In this document: piece by piece, positions 1 through 8,621 of the stretch | Layout of the letters: each line of letters starts with the position of its first letter | How positions within the stretch are numbered: position 1 is the stretch's first letter | Assembly (NCBI RefSeq): GCF_028473645.1 | Contig: NZ_CP097269.1 | Location: 3,614,001 to 3,678,000 of the forward strand | Source of the DNA: Acidovorax sp. GBBC 1281 | Lineage (GTDB): Bacteria; Pseudomonadota; Gammaproteobacteria; Burkholderiales; Burkholderiaceae_C | Direction of reading: 5' to 3' | DNA: 64,000 nucleotides | The notes under the pieces: model-generated | Seen by the model: the letters and a program-made list of their open reading frames with translations, nothing else | Told to the model about the DNA's origin: nothing | The model's database searches: none | Made by a program: the position numbers and the translations under genes

Positions 1-108
1 CGACCGGAAATCCAGCGTGGCCTTGACCACCACGATCCTCTGCAACCCGCCATCCACCCCATAACCGGGCAGGATTTCTGCGGCAAAAGGCGTCAAATTC
101 TCCAGCAT
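1..108 (-). CDS. DUF2169 family protein, N-terminal end only
   Basis: The first 36 residues are visible; the gene runs off the left edge of the window. The start reads MLENLTPFAAEI, followed by a segment ending VVVKATLDF, which matches the usual opening of DUF2169 proteins (NxTPFA, then VVKATF). A GGAGG ribosome-binding site lies a few bases upstream of the ATG at 108. DUF2169 proteins are found with VgrG, TIGR02270 and PAAR/RHS genes in type VI secretion cargo clusters, where they are thought to act as loading adaptors. The gene is divergent from the TIGR02270 gene at 165. Family identification rests on a short segment plus context. Confidence 0.7.
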   Translation of the reverse strand, partial: MLENLTPFAAEILPGYGVDGGLQRIVVVKATLDFRS

Positions 109-164
109 CGTATGCCTCCCTACTGTTTTTGGCCTGATCCCAACCTTGCGTGCGAAGGCCGTCC

Positions 165-1442
165 ATGAGTGTCGTCCCACTTCCCCTCGCCCGTGCCATC
201 GACATCCCCGTCCTGCGCACGCTGCCCCTGCGCATGGCGCGTTCGCTGGTGACGCAGTATTGGCGCCGCGCCCACATGCTCACCGTGCCGGCGCATCGGC
301 TGCAGGCCCTGGCGGTCTTCGATGAAGGCATCGTCCAGAGCCTGGCCTCCCTCAAGCTGCACCTGGCGAACGCCCCGGCGATGGAGGCGGATTTTCATGC
401 AGAAATCGCCGCCGCAGGGCACGAATTGCAGCAGGAAGGTCCCGCCGTTTTCGCCCACGCATGCATCGAAGTCCTCAAGCTCCAATTGGGCCGGCCCGGC
501 GACGTGGCGCCCGCCCTCTGGAACGACCACCTGCAGACCCACCCGTCCGCCGTGTTCAACGCGCTGCGCTTTTGCTTCGATGAAGCCGTGGGCGCCTACC
601 TTGCTCCGCGCGCAGCACAAGCAGTGGCGCAAAACCACCCATCGTTGGTGCGGCTGCTCATGCGCCTGGCCATCGCGCGGCCAGGCGTCTGTGACGCCTA
701 CGCACAGGCCCTGCATGCCATGGCGGGACCGATGCCAGGCGGGATGCCTGCCCTGTGCCAGTGGCGCTGCCTGGGCCAGGGCGACGAAGCCAAGGCACTG
801 CAAGCGCTGGAGACATCGAGCGATGCAGACGCCGCCCTTGTGGCACTGGCCCTCATGGGCAGTTCCCAGCAGATCGCCAGCGCCAAGGCCCTGCTGGCAC
901 GCGCGCCCGATTCCAGCATCGCCCTGGGGCTGTGCGCGGCAGGCGCAGGCCACGACCTCGCCGTTGCCTTGCGGGCGGGGCGCTTTCCCGCGATGGCCTG
1001 GAGCCAGCAGATCTATGCCGCCGCCCTGGTCGGCGACGGCCCCCTGCTGCGGCACCTGGCGACGCACACGCCGTGGGACGACGAGTTGGCATGCCGGGCA
1101 TTGGCCGACAGCGTGGCGTTGCTGACCAGCGTCCCCTCCGATGGTCTGTTCGACCGCACGCGCCCTGCCGGTGAACGCGCCCAATGGGTGGACAGCACCC
1201 TGGCGGCCCTGCCTGCCACGGGCCCCGCGTTGCGGCTCGGCCTGCCACGCCAGGCGGTTGTCCTGGGGGACGCCGCTACCCGAGTGGGGGCACCGTTGCG
1301 GCAACTGCTGTACGTCGAACAAGCATCGCGCATGGGCGGCGTGCTCTGGATCGAGGCCGACGACCTCGCCAGTGTGCAGGCGCTCGCGCTCACCACCGCG
1401 TCCGTCTTCGAGCGGGCCGTCATCACCGGGACCGCGCCATGA
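165..1442 (+). CDS. TIGR02270 family protein (T6SS-associated)
   Basis: A 425-residue protein with alanine/leucine-rich helical repeats. The opening (position-specific pattern VVEQ-like region, then RLQALAVFDEGIVQSLASLKLH) resembles TIGR02270 proteins, which are HEAT-like and of unknown biochemical role but recur in type VI secretion cargo operons. ATG at 165 is preferred over the in-frame GTG at 150 because it has a GAAGG motif at the right distance. The gene overlaps the next one by ATGA (1439-1442), showing translational coupling with the ketosynthase-like protein and, further on, the RHS toxin. No signal peptide or membrane segment is seen. The role as part of the effector-loading module is inferred from context. 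Confidence 0.75.
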   Translation: MSVVPLPLARAIDIPVLRTLPLRMARSLVTQYWRRAHMLTVPAHRLQALAVFDEGIVQSLASLKLHLANAPAMEADFHAEIAAAGHELQQEGPAVFAHACIEVLKLQLGRPGDVAPALWNDHLQTHPSAVFNALRFCFDEAVGAYLAPRAAQAVAQNHPSLVRLLMRLAIARPGVCDAYAQALHAMAGPMPGGMPALCQWRCLGQGDEAKALQALETSSDADAALVALALMGSSQQIASAKALLARAPDSSIALGLCAAGAGHDLAVALRAGRFPAMAWSQQIYAAALVGDGPLLRHLATHTPWDDELACRALADSVALLTSVPSDGLFDRTRPAGERAQWVDSTLAALPATGPALRLGLPRQAVVLGDAATRVGAPLRQLLYVEQASRMGGVLWIEADDLASVQALALTTASVFERAVITGTAP

Positions 1443-2554
1443 CCCCCTTGACCATCGCCGCTGCGGGGGCGTGCACGCCCATCGGCACGCGTGCCTGGCA
1501 GACCGGCAGCGCCGTGGCCAGCCGCTTCGCGGCCTTCACCCGCCAGCCCATCAAGGGCCACATCGATCACCAGGCCACGGTGTCGCGCGTGCAGGCCATC
1601 GCGCCCGACTGCACCGGCGTCGATCGATTGGTCCGGCTGGCAGCACCCGCGTTGCATGAAGCGCTGCAAGGGCCCACCACCGCATCCACCGCGGCATGGC
1701 CGCTGGTCCGGCCGATCCCGGTCTTCATCGCGCTTCCCGAGCCACTGCCCGAACTGCGTGGCCTCATCGATGCCCAGCGGTTCGCGTTGGAGTTGCCGCG
1801 TGCGCTCGACGTGGCCCCCGAATTCCTGCCGTTGATGCTGTACACGGGCGGGTCGGTGGGCGGGGCAGATGCGCTGGCTGCGGCATACCGCTTCCTGCAC
1901 GAACATCCCGCCGTGCCCGAGGTCGTATTCGGTGGCGTGGACAGCCTGGTCGACCCGGCCGTCGTGGACTGCCTCTATGAACGGCGCTGGCTCAAGGTCA
2001 ACGGCCACACCGAGGGCTTCATCGCTTCGGAAGGGGCCGCTTTCGTGCGGCTGGCGCGCAAGCCTTGTGCGGCGAACTACGTCACCGTGTTTCCGCCGGG
2101 CTTCGGGCAGGAAGCCGCGCCGCGCGTGGGCAGTGAAGCCATCCTGGGCGGCGCGGGCCTCATCGACGCTGCCATCCAGGCCCTGAAGGCCGCGACCCTG
2201 CCGGCGGAGGCACTGCATTCGTACTGGAGCGACACGGACGGCAGCCCTTGGCGCGGTAGCGAACTCACTAACCTGAGTGCGGCCCTCGCCGCGCAACACG
2301 GCCATCCTGCGATGCAGGAACCCGCCGCCTTCCTGGGCGAGATGGGCGCCGCCTGGGCGCCGCTGCTTCTGTGCCTGCTGCATGAAATGCGCCAGGACTT
2401 GCATCACCCGCACATGCCCGTGGCACTGAGCGGCCACGCCGGCCTGCAAAGCGTGACCGGCCTGTCCACGCGAACGGCCGCCTGGGTCGCCACCTGGAAC
2501 CACACCCACGCACCGATGCCATCCCCATCCACCCGCAACCGCGAAGCTGCTTGA
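1439..2554 (+). CDS. Ketosynthase/thiolase-fold protein of T6SS cargo cluster
   Basis: A 371-residue protein beginning MTPLTIAAAGACTPIGT, the glycine-rich first strand typical of beta-ketoacyl synthase N-terminal domains. The middle has YTGGSVGGADALAAAYRFL, where a true ketosynthase would show the Cys nucleophile; here the position is Gly/Ser. The later HTEGF/EGAAFVRL segment has Thr-Glu where the catalytic His is normally found. The fold is therefore likely retained without condensing activity. Such proteins sit between TIGR02270 and DUF4150/RHS genes in type VI clusters. The start overlaps the previous stop by ATGA, and the stop is 3 bp before the RHS start. A non-enzymatic adaptor role is an inference. 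Confidence 0.7.
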   Translation: MTPLTIAAAGACTPIGTRAWQTGSAVASRFAAFTRQPIKGHIDHQATVSRVQAIAPDCTGVDRLVRLAAPALHEALQGPTTASTAAWPLVRPIPVFIALPEPLPELRGLIDAQRFALELPRALDVAPEFLPLMLYTGGSVGGADALAAAYRFLHEHPAVPEVVFGGVDSLVDPAVVDCLYERRWLKVNGHTEGFIASEGAAFVRLARKPCAANYVTVFPPGFGQEAAPRVGSEAILGGAGLIDAAIQALKAATLPAEALHSYWSDTDGSPWRGSELTNLSAALAAQHGHPAMQEPAAFLGEMGAAWAPLLLCLLHEMRQDLHHPHMPVALSGHAGLQSVTGLSTRTAAWVATWNHTHAPMPSPSTRNREAA

Positions 2555-2557
2555 CCC

Positions 2558-5500
2558 ATGGCCACGTACGTCAACGACCGCAGGGCGATCCACGAGGGGC
2601 GCAGCCCGGCCATGATTCCGGGGCCGATCAATCCGGTGTTCCCCAAGCCCAACGGGCCACCAGTTCCGATCCTGAACATGGCCCACGGGCCGGGACTCAA
2701 GAACGGCACCGCCACGCTCAAGATCGACGGCCAGCCGGTCTCGGTGGCCGGCAGCCGGTTCGAATCCATTCCTGCCACGCCCGACCGGCTGGGCGGCATT
2801 GCCGGCGTGCGCTCCCAGGTGGTGGGAGGCGCGGCCGAACCCACCAGCTACAGCAGCGACACCAAATTCGAGGGCCGGGGCAGCGTCCGCTCGTTCGATA
2901 CCACCAAAAGCAACGCCAAAGTCGTTGAGCCTGGCTGGTTCGAATGGGCGGCCATGAAGGCCCTGCCGGGCCCCTACGACCAACTGGCCGTCAAGGTCCT
3001 CGACAAACTTCCTGGCGCGTTGGGGGACGAGCTCATTGCGGTGGGCGATAGCCTCACGGATCCGTGGTCGCTGGTGGGGCCTGCGTTCAAGCTGCTGGGG
3101 AAGGCGATTCCTGGCCTGAACGTCCTCGTCGGCGGTGCGGCGGCCGCAGAGGCCGGCGTCCAAATGGAAGAGGTCGCCAAGCAGGTTCAAGAAATGCTTG
3201 CGCCGCCGATGACGGACGAGAAGCTCGATCAGATCGCCCAATTCATCGCAGACGAATTGGCGCGAATCGTGGTTGGCTTCGTCATCGGCAAGATTGCCAA
3301 GCGCGCCAAGGCCAAGCCGGACTCGGTCGGGAGCCGCGGGGACAACCAGGTCAATCCCAACACACAGGCCAAAATTATCGATGACGCAAACAAGCCCAAA
3401 CCGGGCATTCCGGGCTGCGAAATGGGCAGTTGCGAACCTGTCATCTTCGCCACCGGCGTCAAGATATTGTCGGAAACCGACTTTGCCTTGCCTGGCCTGC
3501 TGCCGCTGGAATGGCGGCGCTTTTACCGCTCGGCCGACCGGCGCCCCGGCTGGCTGGGCTGGGGGTGGAGCACGCCCTTGAGCATCGAGCTGGCCCTGGT
3601 CCACGGCCATGTGCATTACTACGATGCGCGCGGGCGCCGGATGGAGTTCCCGCCCTTGCAACCCGGACAGCGCCACTTCGCCGAGCGGGAAAAAATCACT
3701 CTCATCCACCACGAAGACGGGCACTACAGCGTCGAGGCCACCGACGGACTGCGGCACGAGTTCGCCAAGCCCGTGCCCGGCCAGTGGCGTCTGCCCCTGG
3801 CGCGGCTGCGCGACCGCCACGGCAATGCCATCACGCTGCACTACCCGGCCTATGAAGAAACCGGCGTGGACGGCATTGCGCCCCGCCCCGCCGGCCTCAC
3901 CGACAGCGCCGGGCGCGAGTTGCACTTCGGCTGGACCGACGCCGGCCTGCTGGCCGAGGTGCGCCTGGAACCCCGCACCCTCGATGGCGTGGAACACCAG
4001 GGCGGGGTGCTAGTGCGTTATGCCTACGACAGCGCGGGCAACCTGCAGGGCGATACGCACGCCAATCTCTGCAGTGCCACCGATGCGCAGGGCGGCACCA
4101 AGGCGTACCGCTATGAAAATCACCTCCTGGTGGCCTACACCAACAAGAACGGTTTCACCCACCACCAACAGTGGAGCCGGCTGGACGCAGGGGGGCGCGT
4201 GGTGCGCACTTGGACCGATACTCCCGGCCTGCGGGACACCCGCTTCGAATACGACCTGGGGTCGCGCACCACCCACGTCACCGATGCCCTAGGCCGGCGC
4301 ACCAGCTACCACTACAACGCGCACAACGAAGTCGTTGCCGTCACGGAACCCGGACCGGACGGCCAGCCCGTGCGCACAGAAACCCAGATGGATCGGGCGG
4401 GCAACCCCATCGCCACTACGGACGCACTGGGTCGCACCACACGCTATGAGTTCGATCACTTAGGTAATCTGCGCGCTGCGACCGACGCGGCCGGCGCCAC
4501 CACGCGGCTGCGCTACAACGCTTTGAGCCTGCCCACCGAGATCATCGACGCCCTGGGCCACGTCTGGAAGAACGACTACGACGCGCGTGGCGACCTGCGC
4601 GAGCACACCGACGCGCTGGGCCACGCCACCCGCTACCAATACGACCCGCGCGGCCTGCCCGTTGCCATCGAGGACGCCCACGGCAAGACCCGGCATCTGC
4701 AATGGGATGCGGCCGGCCAACTGGTGGCCTACACCGACTGCTCGGGCCGCACCACCCGCTACCAGTACGACATCCTGGGCAACCTGGCCGCCAGCGTCGA
4801 TGCCCTGGGCCAGGCCACGCGCTACCAGCACGACGCGCTGGGCCAGTTGCGCATCGCAACGCAAGCCGACGGGGCCGAGCACCGCTACGACCACGACGCC
4901 CAGGGCAACTTGGTGGCCTACACCGACCCCAAGGGCGCCATCACCCGCTACGCGTACAACGGCCTGGACCAGCCCGTGGAGCGCCAGGACCCGCAGGGCC
5001 AAAGCCTGCGCTACCGCTACGACGCGGTGGGGCGGCTCGTGGCGCTGCAAAACGAGAACGGCGCCTGGTACCAGTTTCACTACGACGCGGCTGACAACCT
5101 GGTGCAGGAGATCGGCTTCGATGGCCGAATCCAGCGCTACCGGTACAACGCGGCGGGCGAGCTGACCGAGTTGCACGAACGCGATGCGGCCGAGCCGCCG
5201 GACACGCCGTACGACATGGCGCCCGATGCGCCGTTACCGAAGCGCACGCACTTCCAGCGCGATCGGCTGGGCCGGCTGCTGGCCAAGGTCCACAGCAATG
5301 GAGAGGCGGCCAGCTACGCCTACGACCTGCTGGGCCGCATGGTCGGCTGCGCCAACGCGCAGGCCCAGGTTCGATTCGCCTACGACCCACTGTCGCAACT
5401 GGTCGAGGAAACGCAGGTCCATCTGGGCGATGCCCAGGCAGACAGCGCGCAGGCCCAGGCGGATCGGCACTTCACCTTCCGCCACGCCTACGACGCCCTG

Positions 5501-7420
5501 GGCAACCGAATCGCCAGCGTGTTGCCCAGCGGCAAGAACGTGCAATGGCTGTACTACGGCTCCGGGCACCTGCACCAGATCCGGGTGGATGGCCACACCG
5601 TCAGCGACATGGAGCGCGATGCGCTGCACCAGGAGATCTCGCGCACGCAAGGGGCGTTGACCAGCCGCTACGGCCTGGACCCCATGGGCCGGCTGGTGGC
5701 CCACAAAGTGAGCCGGGAAGCCGCCTTGCAAACGCTGCCCGGTGCGGCCACGGAGGCGTCGTTGCGGGACCGGGACCCACCACCCGGAATGCCCGGCCCA
5801 CCGGGCCTGTCCGACCTGCTGGCCCGTCTGCCACACCTTCCTTCAGGCCATCGGATTGCGCGGCACTACCAGTACGACCGGGGCGGCAACCTCACGGCCA
5901 CGCAGGACAGCCTGCGGGGCGCCAGCGAATACCGCTACGACGCGCTGGGCCGCATCCTGTCGGCGCACAAAGGCACGCGGAGCACGACGCAGGGTACGCA
6001 GCAGGGAGAAGACCGCGAGCAATTCACGTTCGATCCGGCCGGCAACCTGCTCAACCCCAACCGGGGCGGCGAGCAAAGCGCCGGCGGCGTGAGCCACGAG
6101 CGGGAGAAGGTGCCCACCAACCGTCTCACCGTATACCAGGATCTGCGGTTCACCTACGACCTGCATGGCAACGTCGTGCAACGGCTGGTGGGCTGGCACA
6201 CGGTGCAGAACTATCGCTACAGCGCGGAGCACCAGATCGTGGAGGCCACCGTCACGCGCTACCGGGACCGGCCCGCGCTGCAATCGGTGCCGGCTGCCGG
6301 CCATGGCCAAACCGAGCCTGCCGCCACCGTGCAGACCACGCGCTACCGCTACGACGCGCTGGGGCGGCGTATCGACAAGACGGACGCCTTCGGCAAGACC
6401 CGGTTCGTCTATGACGGCGACCTGCTCGCGGGAGAAATACGGGGCAGCAAAGTCAGCGAATACCTGTACGAGCCGGACAGCTTCGTGCCGCTGGCCAAGC
6501 TGGAGTCGGAGGCGAAACAGGCTCCAGTGCAAGAAGTACTAGGGCATATTGCTACAAAAGATGTAGCAAATGAGAAAGCCGAAGACAAAGACTTCGCCAT
6601 CTACTACTACCAGTGCGACCAGATCGGGGCGCCGCAGGAGTTGACGGACGAGGCGGGGCGGATCGTGTGGGCAGCGAGCTACAAGGTATGGGGGCAGGCG
6701 CAGGCGCTGCAGATGCTTCGCAGCACGGGCACTGATGGGGAAGCGGCGGTGTTCACGGCCAATGAAAGACCGCTGGCGTTGGCGGTGAGCGGAGAGGTCC
6801 AGAGCCTCAACCTTGTGGAGCAGCCGCTGCGATTCCAGGGGCAGTATTTCGATGGGGAAACGGGGCTGCATTACAACCGCTTCCGGTATTACGATCCGGT
6901 GACAGGCAGATTCGTGCATCAGGACCCGATTGGCTTATTGGGAGGGACTAATTCATTTATCTACGCAGCATCGCCTACGGTCTGGGCAGATTTGTTGGGC
7001 TTAACTGCTGATAAGCTGGGTAGAAATATGGGACAAGCGGGTCGAGGTTTACGGCAAGGCCAGACCCCCCACCATATTGTTCAGGAGAATTGCAAGAAGA
7101 ATAAACACGTTCAGAACTCTAGAGAGATTTTAGGGAGAAATAATATTGGCATTGACGATGCCTCGAACGGTGCTAGGCTTTGGGGAACAAATCCTGCACA
7201 AACGGCAACCGCTAATCACCCAGGAGCTGCCGCTGCCAGAACACAGGGTACCTATCATGCTGGCCCTCATGTGCACAGTGACATGAACGATAAACTCATA
7301 TATCAGATCCTCAAAGGAGTTGAGAAAAGAGGAGGAGATGTAGAAAATGCTCTTAGAGATATTGGTCGCCGGCTGGAAAACGGCAGCTGGAAGTACACTT
7401 TTTCTTGTTGCTGCAGATAA
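2558..7420 (+). CDS. PAAR-like (DUF4150)/RHS repeat polymorphic toxin with AHH nuclease tip
   Basis: A 1620-residue type VI secretion effector. Residues about 1-125 match the DUF4150/PAAR-like spike cap (RSPAMIPGPINPVFPK motif); residues about 145-255 are a hydrophobic/amphipathic helical region. From about 290 comes the DUF6531-type RHS entry (FATGVKILSETDFALPG) and then dozens of YD repeats (YDALGN, YRYDALGR). The shell closes with the self-cleavage motif PVTGRFVHQDPIGLLGG (Asp at residue 1456). The remaining ~155 residues are the variable toxin tip: PHHIV (His1505-His1506), then GIDDASNGARL and HVHSDMND, the layout of AHH/HNH-type nucleases. GC drops sharply in the tip, as expected for swapped toxin domains. 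The stop codon directly abuts the immunity ATG at 7421. Residues 1328-1338 are encoded by a dispersed 32-bp repeat. Confidence 0.92.
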   Translation: MATYVNDRRAIHEGRSPAMIPGPINPVFPKPNGPPVPILNMAHGPGLKNGTATLKIDGQPVSVAGSRFESIPATPDRLGGIAGVRSQVVGGAAEPTSYSSDTKFEGRGSVRSFDTTKSNAKVVEPGWFEWAAMKALPGPYDQLAVKVLDKLPGALGDELIAVGDSLTDPWSLVGPAFKLLGKAIPGLNVLVGGAAAAEAGVQMEEVAKQVQEMLAPPMTDEKLDQIAQFIADELARIVVGFVIGKIAKRAKAKPDSVGSRGDNQVNPNTQAKIIDDANKPKPGIPGCEMGSCEPVIFATGVKILSETDFALPGLLPLEWRRFYRSADRRPGWLGWGWSTPLSIELALVHGHVHYYDARGRRMEFPPLQPGQRHFAEREKITLIHHEDGHYSVEATDGLRHEFAKPVPGQWRLPLARLRDRHGNAITLHYPAYEETGVDGIAPRPAGLTDSAGRELHFGWTDAGLLAEVRLEPRTLDGVEHQGGVLVRYAYDSAGNLQGDTHANLCSATDAQGGTKAYRYENHLLVAYTNKNGFTHHQQWSRLDAGGRVVRTWTDTPGLRDTRFEYDLGSRTTHVTDALGRRTSYHYNAHNEVVAVTEPGPDGQPVRTETQMDRAGNPIATTDALGRTTRYEFDHLGNLRAATDAAGATTRLRYNALSLPTEIIDALGHVWKNDYDARGDLREHTDALGHATRYQYDPRGLPVAIEDAHGKTRHLQWDAAGQLVAYTDCSGRTTRYQYDILGNLAASVDALGQATRYQHDALGQLRIATQADGAEHRYDHDAQGNLVAYTDPKGAITRYAYNGLDQPVERQDPQGQSLRYRYDAVGRLVALQNENGAWYQFHYDAADNLVQEIGFDGRIQRYRYNAAGELTELHERDAAEPPDTPYDMAPDAPLPKRTHFQRDRLGRLLAKVHSNGEAASYAYDLLGRMVGCANAQAQVRFAYDPLSQLVEETQVHLGDAQADSAQAQADRHFTFRHAYDALGNRIASVLPSGKNVQWLYYGSGHLHQIRVDGHTVSDMERDALHQEISRTQGALTSRYGLDPMGRLVAHKVSREAALQTLPGAATEASLRDRDPPPGMPGPPGLSDLLARLPHLPSGHRIARHYQYDRGGNLTATQDSLRGASEYRYDALGRILSAHKGTRSTTQGTQQGEDREQFTFDPAGNLLNPNRGGEQSAGGVSHEREKVPTNRLTVYQDLRFTYDLHGNVVQRLVGWHTVQNYRYSAEHQIVEATVTRYRDRPALQSVPAAGHGQTEPAATVQTTRYRYDALGRRIDKTDAFGKTRFVYDGDLLAGEIRGSKVSEYLYEPDSFVPLAKLESEAKQAPVQEVLGHIATKDVANEKAEDKDFAIYYYQCDQIGAPQELTDEAGRIVWAASYKVWGQAQALQMLRSTGTDGEAAVFTANERPLALAVSGEVQSLNLVEQPLRFQGQYFDGETGLHYNRFRYYDPVTGRFVHQDPIGLLGGTNSFIYAASPTVWADLLGLTADKLGRNMGQAGRGLRQGQTPHHIVQENCKKNKHVQNSREILGRNNIGIDDASNGARLWGTNPAQTATANHPGAAAARTQGTYHAGPHVHSDMNDKLIYQILKGVEKRGGDVENALRDIGRRLENGSWKYTFSCCCR
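6539..6570 (+). repeat. Dispersed CTAGGGCATAT...TAGCAAA repeat, coding copy
   Basis: A 32-bp sequence that recurs at 54969-55000 with 27 of 32 identical bases, and in a weaker form at 48360-48380. It contains GCTACAAAA followed by TAGCAAA. This copy lies in frame inside the RHS gene and encodes about 11 residues (LGHIATKDVAN). The other copies are intergenic, so this looks like a mobile or gene-converted extragenic repeat that entered coding sequence. Confidence 0.6.
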
Positions 7421-8098
7421 ATGATTGTTACACCTCTAATCGAAATTCCCGAATTCCGAGACATTATCTCCGAATGCAAAAACCTCTTTCACGAAAAAAA
7501 GATAACCATTTCAAAAGAAAATAGAGTTGAATCCTCGCTTGCATTGCCAAGCAGTTGGCGTTACTCGCGCGGAGATTACTTTTATCCGTTGCCATATCGC
7601 AATGAAATCATGGGTTATCAACCTGCAAAAATTATAAAAAGACAATATCAAAGCACAGATGAAGCAAGCAATAAAGGGATTCACTCATCAGGATTTCTAG
7701 AAGGCAAGCATATAGTTACCCGCCATCCCATCGAATTAGATACTGTTATTGATATTTCATTATTTGAATATAATATTAATGAGATTTTACATTTAAATTT
7801 AAGAGGTTTTCGCAGAAATTCCAGACAAAAAGAAGACTCTCTCAAAAGCATTGGAAAAACATTTACGCGTGATGATAAAATTATCAACGTTAATTACGCA
7901 AGAGATGGAAACTTCTTAGTTAACCTACTCAGGAAAGACGAAAAACAAAATATATTTGAAGAGTATATATACACCAAAGAATGGGATACTAATGATATTT
8001 ACAAATATATCCATGACGAACAAAATCAGCTGTTAGAGGTTAGAGCCCCAGGGAAATCTGGCAATTTTGACGTTGTGATCTGGAAAAGAGATAAATAA
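7421..8098 (+). CDS. Probable immunity protein for the RHS-AHH toxin
   Basis: A 225-residue, AT-rich, Lys/Asn/Ile-rich soluble protein with no signal peptide or membrane segment, starting on the base after the toxin stop codon (TAA then ATG). Position, base composition and cytoplasmic character fit a cognate immunity protein that would neutralise the nuclease tip in sister cells. I do not recognise the family: visible features are an aromatic stretch (SSWRYSRGDYFYPLPYRNEIMGY), a central beta-rich region and a C-terminal VVIWKRDK. Function is inferred from location only. It is followed by about 520 bp without a gene. Confidence 0.75.
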   Translation: MIVTPLIEIPEFRDIISECKNLFHEKKITISKENRVESSLALPSSWRYSRGDYFYPLPYRNEIMGYQPAKIIKRQYQSTDEASNKGIHSSGFLEGKHIVTRHPIELDTVIDISLFEYNINEILHLNLRGFRRNSRQKEDSLKSIGKTFTRDDKIINVNYARDGNFLVNLLRKDEKQNIFEEYIYTKEWDTNDIYKYIHDEQNQLLEVRAPGKSGNFDVVIWKRDK

Positions 8099-8344
8099 AG
8101 ATCTAATCGAAAGGAAAACTCTAATTTTTAGCCACTGGACTGCCGTAGCCACGTACCTTAGGGCCGGCAGGGTGATCGTCCACTCGCCGTTACCAACCAA
8201 TGGCCGGTTAACACGACCGGTCCACGAAATGAGAACAGATGATGGCTGCGGCCAATGCAAAACATCCTGGGTAACCTAGTTGCAGTATTGACCGATTCGT
8301 TTACGAACCGTCCCGAGCAAGTTGATTTCGCTAACGAGACGTTA
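8099..8344. other. Intergenic stretch downstream of immunity gene
   Basis: No gene that I can support. GC rises from the AT-rich immunity gene to about average. A short minus-strand frame (about 8125-8260) has protein-like composition but no start signal and no recognisable family, so it may be debris of an older insertion. No second toxin tip or immunity gene is visible here. Confidence 0.5.
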
Positions 8345-8444
8345 GGGAACCTCTCAAAACCTCCGAATTCGCAAGTTTTAGCGTCGTAACTCGTTGATTT
8401 ATAAGGGCATCGATTGGCAGAAATCGGGGTTTTGAGAGGTTCCC
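8345..8444. mobile_element. 100-bp MITE with 16-bp perfect terminal inverted repeats
   Basis: The left end GGGAACCTCTCAAAAC (8345-8360) is the exact reverse complement of 8429-8444. The element is flanked by GTTA on both sides (8341-8344 and 8445-8448), a 4-bp target duplication. It has no coding capacity. The ends and target size suggest a non-autonomous derivative of an insertion sequence (possibly IS5-like); the parent element is not in the window. Confidence 0.85.
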
Positions 8445-8550
8445 GTTAGATAACAAGGCGCGCTCTACTAGGGACGCTTCCAACCAAGAACTAGGCAGTA
8501 AAGGAGCAGTCACGCACAAAACAACAAGCTGCAACAATTTTTCGGAATCT

Positions 8551-8581
8551 TTGACACTCTCCAAAAACACACTCCTTTAAA
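8551..8581 (+). promoter_or_regulatory. Candidate sigma-70 promoter for the Bug-family gene
   Basis: A perfect TTGACA (8551-8556) is followed after 19 bp by TTTAAA (8576-8581), about 40 bp before the ATG at 8622. The spacer is slightly long. It is the only AT-rich promoter-like block in front of this gene. Confidence 0.4.
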
Positions 8582-8587
8582 ATTTCA

Positions 8588-8602
8588 TTGGGATTTTCCC
8601 AA
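8588..8602. promoter_or_regulatory. Short palindrome TTGGGA-TTT-TCCCAA
   Basis: Perfect 6-bp inverted arms with a 3-bp centre, just downstream of the candidate -10 and 20 bp upstream of the start codon of the Bug-family gene. The position would suit an operator, but no regulator gene is adjacent. Confidence 0.35.
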
Positions 8603-8621
8603 ATAAAATCAGGGAGGTGAT

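Noticed and set aside
1013..3997. A 994-codon minus-strand open frame opposite the T6SS genes
   Set aside because: It mirrors the codon pattern of the plus-strand genes, has no recognisable domain and no ribosome-binding site; long antisense frames are common at this GC content.
8125..8260. Minus-strand frame reading GRVNRPLVGNGEWTITLPAL in the gap behind the immunity gene
   Set aside because: No start signal, no known family, and it overlaps the end of the immunity gene when extended; probably chance or old debris.
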